Assembly: GCA_020060765.1 (NCBI GenBank)
Contig: JAGUZQ010000068.1
Coordinates: 1-37,637 of the forward strand
Length of the DNA stretch: 37,637 bases
Reading direction: 5' to 3'
DNA from: Planctomycetota bacterium
GTDB lineage: Bacteria > Planctomycetota > SZUA-567
Shown here: piece by piece, positions 25,365 through 34,038 of the stretch
Position numbering within the stretch: the first letter of the stretch is position 1
Layout: the number at the start of each line of letters is the position of its first letter
Made by a program: the position numbers and the translations under genes
Notes under the pieces: generated by a model
What the model was told of the DNA's origin: nothing
What the model saw: only the letters and a program-made list of their open reading frames with translations
Databases searched by the model: none

Positions 25365-27524
25365 CTACGCCTGCAAATCCAGTCCCTTGCCTGCGGTCGG
25401 TTTAGTGATGCCGGTGGCGAGGGGGTCGGTTTCCAGCACCTTGAAATCCTTTTGCGGGATTACGCTGAAGACCGGCGCGCAGTGGAAATCCTTTTCCCGC
25501 AGCGCCTCTTTCAATTCGCCTGCGTGCGCGCGCAGGAACGACGCCAGTTCCGCCGACGAGCAGAACATCCGCAGTTCCGCCTCCCTTCCCACGAACCGCA
25601 GATCGCCCACCACCGGCCCCAGGTTGGTGGTCTGCAGATCCAGCACCACCCGCGCGTTCCAGCGTTTGTTCTGCCCGTCCGGTTTCGAGCGGCGGTATAA
25701 GACCTGCAATCTGCCTTCGCCGTCGTCTTCGTTCAGCCTGAACGGCACCTCGGCCACGAACATCGCCGGTTCGCGCCTGAGACCGGCAATGTTCTCGGCC
25801 TTGTACGCCAGCGCGCGCCGCTCCATGCCCTGCACTGTTTCCGCCGCATCCGCCAGGCGTGACAGAACGGGATGGCGGGAAATTTCCGCGCCTTCCAGTT
25901 TTGCCAGTTCCGTCTGTAGGTGGCGCACGAATTCCTTGCCGCTGGTTTCGAGTATTTTCCGCGCGCCTTCCGCCGCCGCCTCGGGCGTGGCAGCCTCAGC
26001 AATGCTCCGCGCGGCAGCCTCAATCGCCTGCCGGTCAGTGGGCGAAAGCGGATTCTGCGCGCCTGGTGTCGATTGTACTATGTCTCCCGCCTCAGGCGGC
26101 AGCGACCTGAGTAGGCCGATAGCCGCGTCGAGATTGCGCAGGGTAGGGCTTTGCGCCAGAATTTTCGCGGCGGCGGTTTCGATCAGCCCCTTTGCTGCGT
26201 CGAGATTTTCCTTTCCCAGCGAGCCGAGGAAATCAGCCAGTTTTTCCGGCGTCTCTGCTTGATTCAGAACCACTGCCGTTTCCCGCAGAATCCGCGACGC
26301 TTCAGCCAGTTCTCCCGTCGGTGCCTCCGGGATTTGCGCGGCCTGCGTCAGCGAAGACAAGGCGCTAGCCAGATCCTGCCCCACCGCCTGCGGCCTGCTC
26401 AGAATATCGGCCAGACCCTGCGCGAGAGTGGGAGACAACACGACATCGTGTTTCAGCATCCGCGCCCCGGCTCCGATCACGGCGGAGCGCTCCTCGCCGG
26501 AAAATCCAGCCGCCAGCGACACCAGCGCCTGCACGTTTTCCCGGTCGACAGGCAGGCTTTCTGCTACCAGCGCGGAAGCGGCCTCGCGGGTGAGAGGACT
26601 GGGAGTAAGTCCGGCGAAATTAAGCAGCCGGTCGACCCCTTCGCCGGAGAAAACGCCCCCGCTCATCACCGCCTGCGCTTCGCCCTTCAGCACAGCCTGC
26701 GTGCCAGGGGAGAGCAGCAGCGTATTGCCGAGCGCAATTTTTTCCTCCGGCACTTCCGGCGGAAAACTGAGCAGGAATTCGCGCTCGCCGATTCCCACCA
26801 CCGCCTCGCCCGGCACGCCGGTCAGTTCGATCACCACCGCAGGCAGAAAGCCGTCGGCGGGAAGAGCTTGACTCGCCTGCGCCAGTGACTGCAATTCCGA
26901 AACCGCGCCCGAAAGCGCCGCAGGAACGCCGCCGATCTCCACCGGCAGAATAAAGCTGTTTACCTGCAGGGCGGATTCGTTGAAATATTCCAAAGCCGCG
27001 GCCTGCAACTCGCCGCCTCCGGTTGCCAGAATTGCCAGAATTTCGCGCGGCAGATTTTCGCCCGAAGCGACATACCCGCCCTCGACCACCGCGCCGTCGG
27101 GAAAATGCAAGGCCAGCGTCTCGGCGGAGACGGCCACTCCCACCGCCACGCTGCCCTGGGAGGGAATGCTGGGCAGGTGCGCGGAAACATCATTCATGTC
27201 TACTGAGATCGAAACCGATTTGAGCAGGATCGCGAGATCAGAATCGCCGCCGGAAACATTTCCCGCCAGCGCGGAAAGGTCTGCCTGAAAGGCTGTCTTT
27301 CCTCCCGACTCCACCACCTGTAACTGCAAGACCTGCCCGTTCTGCAGCGTCACGGGGCTTTCGATCGTGAGCTTGACTTGTCCCGTCTGCAACGCATAGC
27401 GCCCGCCGCCAAGGTCTTCGGTGACGCGCGCGTTGACCGTGCCGCCGACAACGGGAGCATTGTCCGCGCCGGTGGAGGCGATCAACTGACGCGTCAGTTC
27501 TGGCGACATTCCGGATGCGGTCAT
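25365..27524 (-). CDS. FliK-like (hook-length-control/YlqG-type) protein
   Basis: 719 aa from ATG 27524 (MTASGMSPELTRQ); the open frame extends 50 codons further into repeat sequence, which is unlikely to be translated. The long N-terminal and central region is rich in A, S, E, G and L with little recognisable structure, as in FliK proteins. The C-terminal 170 residues (AEVPFRLNEDDGEGRLQVLY, VVLDLQTTNLGPVVGDLRF, ELRMFCSSAELASFLRAH) match the Flg_hook domain that contacts FlhB. With the FlhB-domain homologue downstream it recalls Bacillus ylqG-ylqH, whose role is unknown. No flagellar genes are in the window. The C-terminal domain is a secure match; the rest is by context. Confidence 0.75.
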   Translation of the reverse strand: MTASGMSPELTRQLIASTGADNAPVVGGTVNARVTEDLGGGRYALQTGQVKLTIESPVTLQNGQVLQLQVVESGGKTAFQADLSALAGNVSGGDSDLAILLKSVSISVDMNDVSAHLPSIPSQGSVAVGVAVSAETLALHFPDGAVVEGGYVASGENLPREILAILATGGGELQAAALEYFNESALQVNSFILPVEIGGVPAALSGAVSELQSLAQASQALPADGFLPAVVIELTGVPGEAVVGIGEREFLLSFPPEVPEEKIALGNTLLLSPGTQAVLKGEAQAVMSGGVFSGEGVDRLLNFAGLTPSPLTREAASALVAESLPVDRENVQALVSLAAGFSGEERSAVIGAGARMLKHDVVLSPTLAQGLADILSRPQAVGQDLASALSSLTQAAQIPEAPTGELAEASRILRETAVVLNQAETPEKLADFLGSLGKENLDAAKGLIETAAAKILAQSPTLRNLDAAIGLLRSLPPEAGDIVQSTPGAQNPLSPTDRQAIEAAARSIAEAATPEAAAEGARKILETSGKEFVRHLQTELAKLEGAEISRHPVLSRLADAAETVQGMERRALAYKAENIAGLRREPAMFVAEVPFRLNEDDGEGRLQVLYRRSKPDGQNKRWNARVVLDLQTTNLGPVVGDLRFVGREAELRMFCSSAELASFLRAHAGELKEALREKDFHCAPVFSVIPQKDFKVLETDPLATGITKPTAGKGLDLQA

Positions 27525-27544
27525 ATTACGGTTCCCATATTGGC

Positions 27545-27755
27545 TTGATGGGTTGACAGATTGACGGGGGATTGGGTTGACGGGTAACTTGGCAACGCCA
27601 TCTCCTTCGACGCGACAGGCTTCGTGCTTCGATAACCGCCTGTTCTTAAAGCCGACGAAAAGTCGACCCATCAACCCATCAACCCATCAACCCATCAACC
27701 CATCAACCCATCAACCCATCAACCCATCAACCCATCAACCTGTCCAGCCGTCAAC
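27545..27755. repeat. Simple-sequence-armed inverted repeat with 8-bp tandem array (element B)
   Basis: The right arm holds nine perfect tandem copies of CCCATCAA (27667-27738) followed by decayed copies to about 27755. The left arm (27545-27584) holds the complementary TTGATGGG/TTGACGGG units, so the arms can pair. The core of about 80 nt has an inner hairpin ACAGGC/GCCTGT (27614-27641). It fills most of the 343-bp gap 27525-27867 between the FliK-like gene and the divergent cinA operon. Reading frames through the array encode only repeated INPSTHQP and are not genes. Confidence 0.75.
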
Positions 27756-27787
27756 CCATTTACATTATCGGCTGCCTGCACAAATGC

Positions 27788-27815
27788 TTGACTGCGCCCC
27801 CGCACCAGATATACT
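27788..27815 (+). promoter_or_regulatory. Promoter of the 27868/cinA operon
   Basis: TTGACT, a 16-bp spacer and TATACT, with a predicted start about 45 nt before ATG 27868. It directly follows the tandem repeat array. Confidence 0.5.
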
Positions 27816-27867
27816 TTAAATTTGTTACTCTGTCAGCATTTTTATTGTCTGTAAGTGGAAAAAGCAG

Positions 27868-28341
27868 ATGCCCGATACCCATGCCACCGACGAGCGCCTG
27901 AACCTGCGGCCGATTGTCCTGTCGGCGTGCTTTGCCTGGGGCGTTATCTGCGGTTTCCTGTTTCACGTCCTGCATCAGCCAACCGAAACAATCAAGCCCC
28001 AACCAGACAAAGTGGTGGGAGAAAACGGCGATGCGGAAAAAACCGGAAAACCTAAAATCGAGACCAGCCAGATTCCTGTCGTTCCCAACAATCCGGTCGA
28101 TGTAGACAAACCGCCGGTGAACGAAGACCAGCCACCGCTGCCTGAAACCGGCACCAAGGCGCAAGCTTCATTGCGTGAAACAGCCCCTGAACCGCCGGAG
28201 TTGCCGCTCGATCCGAAAGCGGGACTTAACGGTGCCACCGCCGCCGCTCCGGCCATGCCGCTGCGGGTGAGTGATACTCCCGAACTTCCCTCGCCGGTAA
28301 AGAACAACGCCCCGCTGCCGCCGCCAGAATTGGACTTTTAG
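27868..28341 (+). CDS. Pro-rich protein with one N-terminal membrane helix, unknown function
   Basis: 157 aa. One membrane segment (about 16-34, IVLSACFAWGVICGFLFHV) leaves a periplasmic or extracellular tail rich in P, E, K, D and N without recognisable domains, ending PLPPPELDF. This could be a spacer or energy-transducing linker resembling TonB-type tails, but there is no folded C-terminal domain. It precedes cinA by 5 nt, so the two are probably co-transcribed. The ribosome site is weak. I do not recognise a family. Confidence 0.6.
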   Translation: MPDTHATDERLNLRPIVLSACFAWGVICGFLFHVLHQPTETIKPQPDKVVGENGDAEKTGKPKIETSQIPVVPNNPVDVDKPPVNEDQPPLPETGTKAQASLRETAPEPPELPLDPKAGLNGATAAAPAMPLRVSDTPELPSPVKNNAPLPPPELDF

Positions 28342-28346
28342 ACCCC

Positions 28347-29618
28347 ATGAAGAAAAACGGCTACACCGTGCTTTCCGTCGGCGACGAACTCACGCTGGGA
28401 ATCACCACCGACACCAACTCCGGTTACATCTGCCGCCAGTTGGGCGAAATCGGCGGGACAGTCAAGCGCATCCTCACTGTCCCCGACCGCACGGAGGATA
28501 TCGTAGAAGCCTTGCGCCTCGCCGCGCGGGACTCCGCTTTCGTCGTCATGAGCGGCGGCCTGGGGCCGACCGAGGATGACCGCACCCGCTATGCGCTCGC
28601 GGAATTCCGCGGCCAGCCACTGCGCGAGAACGCGGCGCTGGTGGCGGAAATACAAAAACGTTTCGACGCCATGAACCGGCCTATGAGCGAGTCCAATAAA
28701 ATCCAGGCGCTGCTGCCGGAACAGGCGCAAGCCCTGCCTAACAGTTGCGGCACCGCTCCCGGCATCTGCCTGGAACACGAAGGCACGCGCGTCTTCGCCC
28801 TGCCCGGCGTGCCGCGCGAAATGAAAGCCATGCTGGAACAGTCAGTGCTGCCTGCCCTGCCCCGCGCCGACAATTTCCTGATAATGAAACAGCTGCATCT
28901 GGTCGGCGTGGGCGAATCGGTTATCGGCGAAGCGATTAAACCGCTGATGAAACAGGACGCCAATCCCACAGTAGGCACCACAGTGAAGGACAGCATTATA
29001 ACCGTGCGGCTGGTGGCGCGCGGCAGCGACAAAGACGAAACGCAAGCCTTGTGCGACGCCGGCGAAAAAGAAGTGCGCGCGGCGCTGGGCGAGAATATTT
29101 TCGGACAGGACGACGACACCCTGCCGGGCGTGGTAGTGCGGTTGCTTGCGGAGAAGAACGCGACGATCGCGTTGGCCGAATCGTGTACCGGCGGGATGAT
29201 AGCATCTCTGCTGGTGAATATTCCCGGCGCGTCAAACGTTTTGAAAAACGGCATTGTCTCCTATGCCAACGAAGCGAAAACCGAACTATTGGGCGTGCCT
29301 GCGGAAGTTATTGAGGAGCACGGCGCGGTCAGCAAGGAAGTCGCGATTCTCATGGCGCGTAACGCCAGGGAGCGGGCTCGCGCGGATTATTCCCTCGCCG
29401 TCACCGGCATCGCCGGACCCGGCGGCGGAACAAAAGACAAGCCGGTCGGCACGGTTTGGCTTGCAATGGCGACCCCTTTTGGTGTATCTTACCTGCGCAG
29501 AAATTTTCTCGCCGACCGCCAAGGCAACCGCGTCCTCAGCGCCAACACCGGACTGACGCTGCTATGGCGGGAACTGGCGGGACTCGCGCCACCGCCGGAG
29601 ACCCAGCATGAAAGATAA
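28347..29618 (+). CDS. cinA: CinA: ADP-ribose pyrophosphatase / NMN deamidase
   Basis: 423 aa, full length with both domains. The N-terminal molybdopterin-binding-like (COG1058) domain has LSVGDELTLG, MSGGLGPTEDDRTR and ALPGVPREMKAM. The C-terminal PncC amidohydrolase domain (about 265-420) has AESCTGGMIAS, NGIVSYANEAK and VTGIAGPGGGTKDKPVGTVW. CinA proteins recycle pyridine nucleotides by deamidating nicotinamide mononucleotide. The family name comes from competence induction. It starts 5 nt after the preceding stop with no strong ribosome site, and overlaps the metallophosphoesterase by 11 nt. Confidence 0.95.
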   Translation: MKKNGYTVLSVGDELTLGITTDTNSGYICRQLGEIGGTVKRILTVPDRTEDIVEALRLAARDSAFVVMSGGLGPTEDDRTRYALAEFRGQPLRENAALVAEIQKRFDAMNRPMSESNKIQALLPEQAQALPNSCGTAPGICLEHEGTRVFALPGVPREMKAMLEQSVLPALPRADNFLIMKQLHLVGVGESVIGEAIKPLMKQDANPTVGTTVKDSIITVRLVARGSDKDETQALCDAGEKEVRAALGENIFGQDDDTLPGVVVRLLAEKNATIALAESCTGGMIASLLVNIPGASNVLKNGIVSYANEAKTELLGVPAEVIEEHGAVSKEVAILMARNARERARADYSLAVTGIAGPGGGTKDKPVGTVWLAMATPFGVSYLRRNFLADRQGNRVLSANTGLTLLWRELAGLAPPPETQHER

Positions 29619-30351
29619 AACCTACGGCATCGTCTCGGATGTCCACGGCAACCAGGAAGCCTTTTCCTCCACCCTGGCTTATCTGACAGGGCTGGGCGTG
29701 AACGAAATCTATTGCCTGGGCGACCTGGTGGGCTACGGGCAAGGCGCGGCGGAATGCGTGGAGCTGGTACGCAAGTATAACGTGCGCTGCATCCAGGGCA
29801 ACCACGACGCGCAGATCCGTCCGCCCCGCGACCCCCGGATGCGCGAAGAGGCGCAGATCGCGCTGGACATCGCCATGAAACAGCTTACGCCCGAGCAGAT
29901 GCAGTGGCTGCAAAATTTGAAACACGAACGGGTGGTCGACAACCGCATGGTGCTTGTCCACGGCGCGCTCACCGGTCGCGACGACTATATCCTCAACAAC
30001 GAGGCGATCAAGGTCAACATGCGCATCCTCGCGGAAAAATACGCCGGCCTCAACCTCTGCTTTTTCGGCCATTCGCACGTCAGCATGGTGCTCGGCAGCG
30101 GCGAGACCCGGGTAAATATCGGCGAGTCGGATATCATCGACCTCAATCCCGGCAAGCGTTATCTGATCAATCCCGGCAGCGTCGGCCAGCCCCGCGACGG
30201 CATCCCGAAAGCGAGCTTCGTCATCTACGATTCCGCCGCCTCGCAGATAACTTTCGTGCGGCTGGAATACGATATCAAGCTGGAACAGGATCGGATGAAA
30301 AAAGCTGGGCTGCCGGATAAGCTCTGGCAACGGCTGGCGCTGGGGAAATGA
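29608..30351 (+). CDS. Calcineurin-like metallophosphoesterase (YfcE/MJ0936-type)
   Basis: 247 aa, cytoplasmic. All metal-binding motifs of the superfamily are present: DVHGN (Asp11, His13), GDLVGYG, GNHD, VHG and FGHSH. This arrangement is found in small phosphodiesterases acting on nucleotides or phosphorylated substrates; the substrate is not predictable. It overlaps the end of cinA by 11 nt with GGAG upstream, so translation is linked. gatC begins 31 bp later on the same strand. Confidence 0.9.
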   Translation: MKDKTYGIVSDVHGNQEAFSSTLAYLTGLGVNEIYCLGDLVGYGQGAAECVELVRKYNVRCIQGNHDAQIRPPRDPRMREEAQIALDIAMKQLTPEQMQWLQNLKHERVVDNRMVLVHGALTGRDDYILNNEAIKVNMRILAEKYAGLNLCFFGHSHVSMVLGSGETRVNIGESDIIDLNPGKRYLINPGSVGQPRDGIPKASFVIYDSAASQITFVRLEYDIKLEQDRMKKAGLPDKLWQRLALGK

Positions 30352-30382
30352 CGGTTAAGTCTATGTTCAGGGAGAAGAAAGC

Positions 30383-30670
30383 ATGAGTCACATCACCCGG
30401 GAAGAAGTTACTAAAATCGCGCATCTCTCGCGCATTAAACTGTCAGAGGAAGAGACCGACCTGTTTGCAAAACAGTTGGAAGACATTCTCGGCTACGTCG
30501 CCAAACTGGGCGAGGTCGACGTCGAGGGCGTGGAACCGTTCCTCAACGCCGCCGCCGATGGCAACGTTTTCCGCGAGGACGTGGTGATCGAATCCCTGCC
30601 CCGCGACGCCGCGCTGGCCAATGCTCCCGAACGCAAGGACGCTTTCTTCAAGGTGCCTGCGGTGCAGTAA
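30383..30670 (+). CDS. gatC: Asp/Glu-tRNA amidotransferase subunit C
   Basis: 95 aa, normal size. It shows the family order ITREEVTKIAHLSRIKLSEEE, LEDILGYVAKLGEVDVEGVEP and a C-terminal R.DAF.KVP (RKDAFFKVPAVQ). GatC clamps GatA and GatB in the complex that converts Glu-tRNA(Gln) or Asp-tRNA(Asn) to the amide. AGGGAGAAG lies upstream of the ATG. It is followed by gatA; gatB is not in the window. Confidence 0.95.
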   Translation: MSHITREEVTKIAHLSRIKLSEEETDLFAKQLEDILGYVAKLGEVDVEGVEPFLNAAADGNVFREDVVIESLPRDAALANAPERKDAFFKVPAVQ

Positions 30671-30732
30671 GCGCTTTAAGTTTCAGTTGTTGATTAAAAA
30701 AACAGGCGCATCTTTTGAAAAGGATTAAAACC

Positions 30733-32205
30733 GTGGAACTGACATCCCTGACCGCAGCGGAAATCGCCGCTGCGGTGAAAAATAAAAAAGTCTCGGCGCG
30801 CGAAGTCGTCGACGCCCATCTCGCCCGCGCGGAAAAGCACAATCCCGTAATCGGCGCGTTCCTGCATATCGACGCGGCGGAAGCGCGCGCGACCGCCGAC
30901 GCGGTCGATGCCAGAATTTCCCGGAAAGAACCCGTCGGCGCATTGGCCGGAGTGCCAGTGGCGCTGAAGGATAACCTCGCCCTGCCGGGGCAGCCGTTGA
31001 CCTGCTCCAGCAAAATCCTGAAAAACTTCAAGCCGCCCTTTACCGCGCATGTGGTCGAGCAGTTGCAGAAAGCCGACGCGGTGTTTCTTGGCAAGACCAA
31101 CCTCGACGAATTCGCGATGGGCAGTTCCACTGAAAATTCCGCCATGCAGCTTACGCGCAACCCCTGGAACACCGACTGCGTTCCCGGCGGTTCCTCCGGC
31201 GGCTCGGCTGCGGCGGTGGCGGCGGGGTTCGCGCCGTTGGCGCTGGGCAGCGACACCGGCGGCTCGATCCGGCAACCGGCCAGCCTCTGCGGCTGCGTGG
31301 GTATGAAACCGTCTTACGGTCTTGTCAGCCGTTACGGGCTGGTGGCGTTCGGTTCCAGCCTCGACCAGATCGGGCCTTTTGCCCGAAGCGTGGAGGATGC
31401 GGCGCTGATCATGAACGCCATCTCCGGCCCCGACCGGCGCGACTCCACCTGCCGCAACACTCCCGCGCCCGACTTCACCGCAAATCTCAACCAGGGAGTT
31501 AAAGGCTTGAAAATAGGACTGCCGAAGGAATATTTCGAAACCTCCGGGCTTAACGCCGAGGTGAAGGCGGCGGTGCTGGCGGCGGTCGACGCCTTGAAAA
31601 AGGAAGGCGCGGAACTGGTGGAAGTTTCGCTGTCGATGCTGGATTACGCCGTGCCGACCTACTACATCGTCGCCACCGCCGAGGCATCAAGCAATCTCGC
31701 GCGCTACGACGGCGCGCATTACGGCCACCGCGCCGAGGGCACCGATAACATCATCGACCTTTTCAGCAAGACCCGCGAGGAGGGTTTCGGCTCGGAAGTG
31801 AAGCGGCGCATCATGCTGGGCACCTACGTGCTGTCGGCGGGATATTACGACGCCTATTACCTGCGGGCGCTCAAGGTACGCACCCGGATCGCGCAGGATT
31901 TCGCGCAGGCTTTCGGGAAGGCTGACCTGATCGCCTCGCCGGTCGCGCCCGAAACTGCTTTCCGCTTCGGCGAGAAAACAGCCGACCCCATCTCGATGTA
32001 CCTGTCTGACATTTACACCATCAGCACCAACCTCGCGGCGGTTCCCGCCGTCTCGGTGCCGTGCGGCGTCGACAGCCAGGGAATGCCTATCGGCCTGCAA
32101 CTCACCGCCCCGCGCTTCGGCGATGATCTCATGCTGAGAGCGGCTGCGGCTTACGAACAGGTTTCCGGCCTCCGCAACCGGGTCGCGCCGCTGCAGGGCA
32201 ACTGA
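30733..32205 (+). CDS. gatA: Asp/Glu-tRNA amidotransferase subunit A (amidase)
   Basis: 490 aa from GTG 30733, with AAAGGA upstream. A TTG six codons earlier is possible, but the GTG start places the amidase-signature triad at Lys79, Ser154 and Ser178, the numbering known for Staphylococcus aureus GatA. Motifs are GVPVALKDN, VPGGSSGGSAAAVAAG and LGSDTGGSIRQPA. GatA releases ammonia from glutamine for the transamidation carried out with GatB and GatC. Length and all catalytic residues are normal. Confidence 0.96.
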   Translation: MELTSLTAAEIAAAVKNKKVSAREVVDAHLARAEKHNPVIGAFLHIDAAEARATADAVDARISRKEPVGALAGVPVALKDNLALPGQPLTCSSKILKNFKPPFTAHVVEQLQKADAVFLGKTNLDEFAMGSSTENSAMQLTRNPWNTDCVPGGSSGGSAAAVAAGFAPLALGSDTGGSIRQPASLCGCVGMKPSYGLVSRYGLVAFGSSLDQIGPFARSVEDAALIMNAISGPDRRDSTCRNTPAPDFTANLNQGVKGLKIGLPKEYFETSGLNAEVKAAVLAAVDALKKEGAELVEVSLSMLDYAVPTYYIVATAEASSNLARYDGAHYGHRAEGTDNIIDLFSKTREEGFGSEVKRRIMLGTYVLSAGYYDAYYLRALKVRTRIAQDFAQAFGKADLIASPVAPETAFRFGEKTADPISMYLSDIYTISTNLAAVPAVSVPCGVDSQGMPIGLQLTAPRFGDDLMLRAAAAYEQVSGLRNRVAPLQGN

Positions 32206-32207
32206 CC

Positions 32208-32771
32208 ATGCCGACGCGACTGCCCAAGTTTTATTTTCTCAAGGTGCAACGCGTGTTCCGCCGCCTGGCGCGCGCGGGCGGAACTCCGCACAACCTCGCT
32301 CTCGGCGCGGCGATCGGCATGTTCGTCGGCATGACTCCGACCGTCGGGATGCAGATGGCGCTCTGCATTCCGGTCTGCCTGCTGCTGCGCGCCAATCCGC
32401 TGGCGGCGGTGCCGATGGTCTGGATCACCAACCCCCTCACGCTCATCCCGATTTATAGTTTCAACTACTGGATCGGCAAACTCATCGTCGGCGGACCCGG
32501 CATCGGGGAGTTCAAGCGGGAGATGGGAGAGGTGGTCAAAGTCGCCGAAAGCGAAGGCGCGCGCGCGGCGTTCAGCCGCCTGTTTGGGATGGGAGTGGAA
32601 ATCCTCGAACCGCTGCTGCTGGGGTGCAGCGTAGTAGGCGTGGTGCTGGCGGTGCCAACCTATTTCCTGATGCTGCGGCTGGTGGAGAAAATCCGTCAGC
32701 GCGTCATTCGCCGCCGGGCGGAACGGCAAGCGCGGCTGAAAGAAACGCTACTGGACGAAAACAACTGCTGA
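32208..32771 (+). CDS. DUF2062 membrane protein
   Basis: 187 aa. The DUF2062 pattern is clear: GTPHNLALGAAIGMFVGMTP, MALCIPVCLLLRANPLAAVP and WITNPLTLIPIYSFNYWIG. Three hydrophobic stretches (about 30-60, 66-88 and 140-162) predict an inner-membrane protein with a basic cytoplasmic tail (RQRVIRRRAERQAR). Function is unknown for the family. It begins 2 nt after the gatA stop, so it is in the same transcript. Confidence 0.88.
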   Translation: MPTRLPKFYFLKVQRVFRRLARAGGTPHNLALGAAIGMFVGMTPTVGMQMALCIPVCLLLRANPLAAVPMVWITNPLTLIPIYSFNYWIGKLIVGGPGIGEFKREMGEVVKVAESEGARAAFSRLFGMGVEILEPLLLGCSVVGVVLAVPTYFLMLRLVEKIRQRVIRRRAERQARLKETLLDENNC

Positions 32772-32783
32772 CGATAGAAGAAT

Positions 32784-32981
32784 TTAAAAAAGCCGTGTGC
32801 TTCTTTTTGTTTCCACATGCGGAATTGATTGCCCCATCGGTCGATCAAGCTGATATGACGGAAGCTTTCTGCATCCAACCCTAGCAAGTGATTGCTGAAG
32901 AGAAAACGCCTGAGCAATAATGGTAACATTAATTTTGGGATTCTTGGCAGATTCTTTATTATAATCGAATATGGCGTCCAT
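32784..32981 (-). pseudogene. Small frame-disrupted ORF behind the SDH protease
   Basis: A 65-codon ORF starts at 32981 with GGAG 8 nt upstream and 16 bp after the SDH-protease stop. Its first 25 residues (MDAIFDYNKESAKNPKINVT) look like protein. From about 32915 on, another minus-strand frame reads more naturally (LLGLDAESFRHISLIDRWG, then FRMWKQKEAHGFFKFF), while the original frame becomes basic and irregular. That second frame has no stop before it enters the antisense of the DUF2062 gene. I read this as a gene damaged by a frameshift and possibly cut at its 3' end. A genuine 65-aa protein is the alternative. Confidence 0.35.
32787..32810 (+). terminator. Possible terminator of the gatCA transcript
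   Basis: AAAAAGC, CGTGT loop, GCTTCTTTTT: a short imperfect stem with a T-run, 16 nt after the DUF2062 stop. The stem is weak. Confidence 0.3.
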
Positions 32982-32997
32982 TTCGAATCTCCGCTAA

Positions 32998-33894
32998 TTA
33001 CCCTACCCTTAAGAATATCCCATTTGTGTGAACAACGCAATCCATTCCCATTTTGGTCATGTAATCTGATAGGAAAGTCTGGTAGTTCTGAATTTTCTGG
33101 TTCAACTCCGGCTGTTGTTCTAGATCATCAATCAGTAGCTTAAGGTCTCTTTTCAAAATTTCCATGCAAATGGGGCGACCATGTGAATGCCACCGTTGAT
33201 GATCCATTAATAATTTTGCAATTTCTTCTGCTCGCTCTTCCCGCATTTCGGAAGTAACTTCAATATTTCGATCTTGCGTCCGTATCCAGTTTTTGAATTT
33301 ATAGCGCGTGAGCCACTCCTTAAGTAACGATATCGAAAGGTCGCGCGCCTCCTCGAAACTATGCAATTCCGCCAGATCCAACTGCTGCGCCAATGCCACG
33401 TCAACCGTTGTCAACGTGCCATTGTTTGATGCCTCTCTGAGCCTCTCGTACTGAACCAGATAGGAAAGAGCGGGAACAAATCGACCATTTTTCCTGATCT
33501 GAGGGTCAATTGGCCCCAAGCATGAAAAATAATCCATCATGATACTGTCGCCAGACATGGCAAACACAGTACCAGCAGACATAGCCATATTAGGGATAAT
33601 CATAACCACTTCGGCGTAATGGTGGCGAATTACCTTCACCATACGCTCAACCACCTCAATCAATCCGCCATCAGTTTCAAGCACGATAGCAAGTTTGCAT
33701 TTCTTATCTAACCTGCTTTCAATCGCCTGCCTCACTGATTCCTCAAGGCCATAGTATATTGGCCCTCGAATCGTCATGACGTCCGCAGAAAGAATATTTT
33801 CAATTGATTTGCCATAATGATCAAGTTGCTGTTCCACAAAAGCATTAACCTGAGCTTGCTTTATTGGCTGATTGGCCGATACGCCGCCTGACAT
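32998..33894 (-). CDS. SDH-type (ClpP/crotonase-fold) serine protease-like protein
   Basis: 298 aa. It matches the serine dehydrogenase proteinase family (SDH_sah): an N-terminal strand-turn IRGPIYYGLEESVRQAIE, then VLETDGGLIEVVERMV, the nucleophile region PNMAMSAGTVFAMSGD with Ser106, and SCLGPIDPQ. The fold is shared with ClpP and SppA, but there is no signal peptide, so it should be cytoplasmic. The helical C-terminal half includes RPICMEILKRDLKLLIDDLE. Its base composition is clearly lower in GC than neighbouring genes, suggesting recent transfer. AGGA lies 8 nt before the ATG. The substrate is unknown. Confidence 0.85.
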   Translation of the reverse strand: MSGGVSANQPIKQAQVNAFVEQQLDHYGKSIENILSADVMTIRGPIYYGLEESVRQAIESRLDKKCKLAIVLETDGGLIEVVERMVKVIRHHYAEVVMIIPNMAMSAGTVFAMSGDSIMMDYFSCLGPIDPQIRKNGRFVPALSYLVQYERLREASNNGTLTTVDVALAQQLDLAELHSFEEARDLSISLLKEWLTRYKFKNWIRTQDRNIEVTSEMREERAEEIAKLLMDHQRWHSHGRPICMEILKRDLKLLIDDLEQQPELNQKIQNYQTFLSDYMTKMGMDCVVHTNGIFLRVG

Positions 33895-34009
33895 AATAAA
33901 ATTCCTGTCATTAAGTTAATCGCTTTGCGGATGGCATATCCTGACAACTTATTCTTCGGTTACATTGGGATTAAACTTAAGTATCTCTTTTGATATAAGA
34001 AGTTTTTTT

Positions 34010-34038
34010 ATTATACGCCAAGGGGTTATCCGATTCAA
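34010..34038 (-). promoter_or_regulatory. Promoter of the SDH-protease gene
   Basis: On the minus strand TTGAAT, a 17-bp spacer and TATAAT, about 110 nt before the ATG. An own promoter fits an independently acquired gene. The rest of 33895-34106 is AT-rich with nothing else recognised. Confidence 0.55.

Noticed and set aside
27525..27674. 50-codon N-terminal extension of the FliK-like protein
   Set aside because: It runs through the inverted repeat and lacks a ribosome site; MTASGMSPEL is a more natural start.
27667..27738. CRISPR-like repeat array
   Set aside because: The 8-bp units are directly contiguous with no spacers and there are no cas genes.
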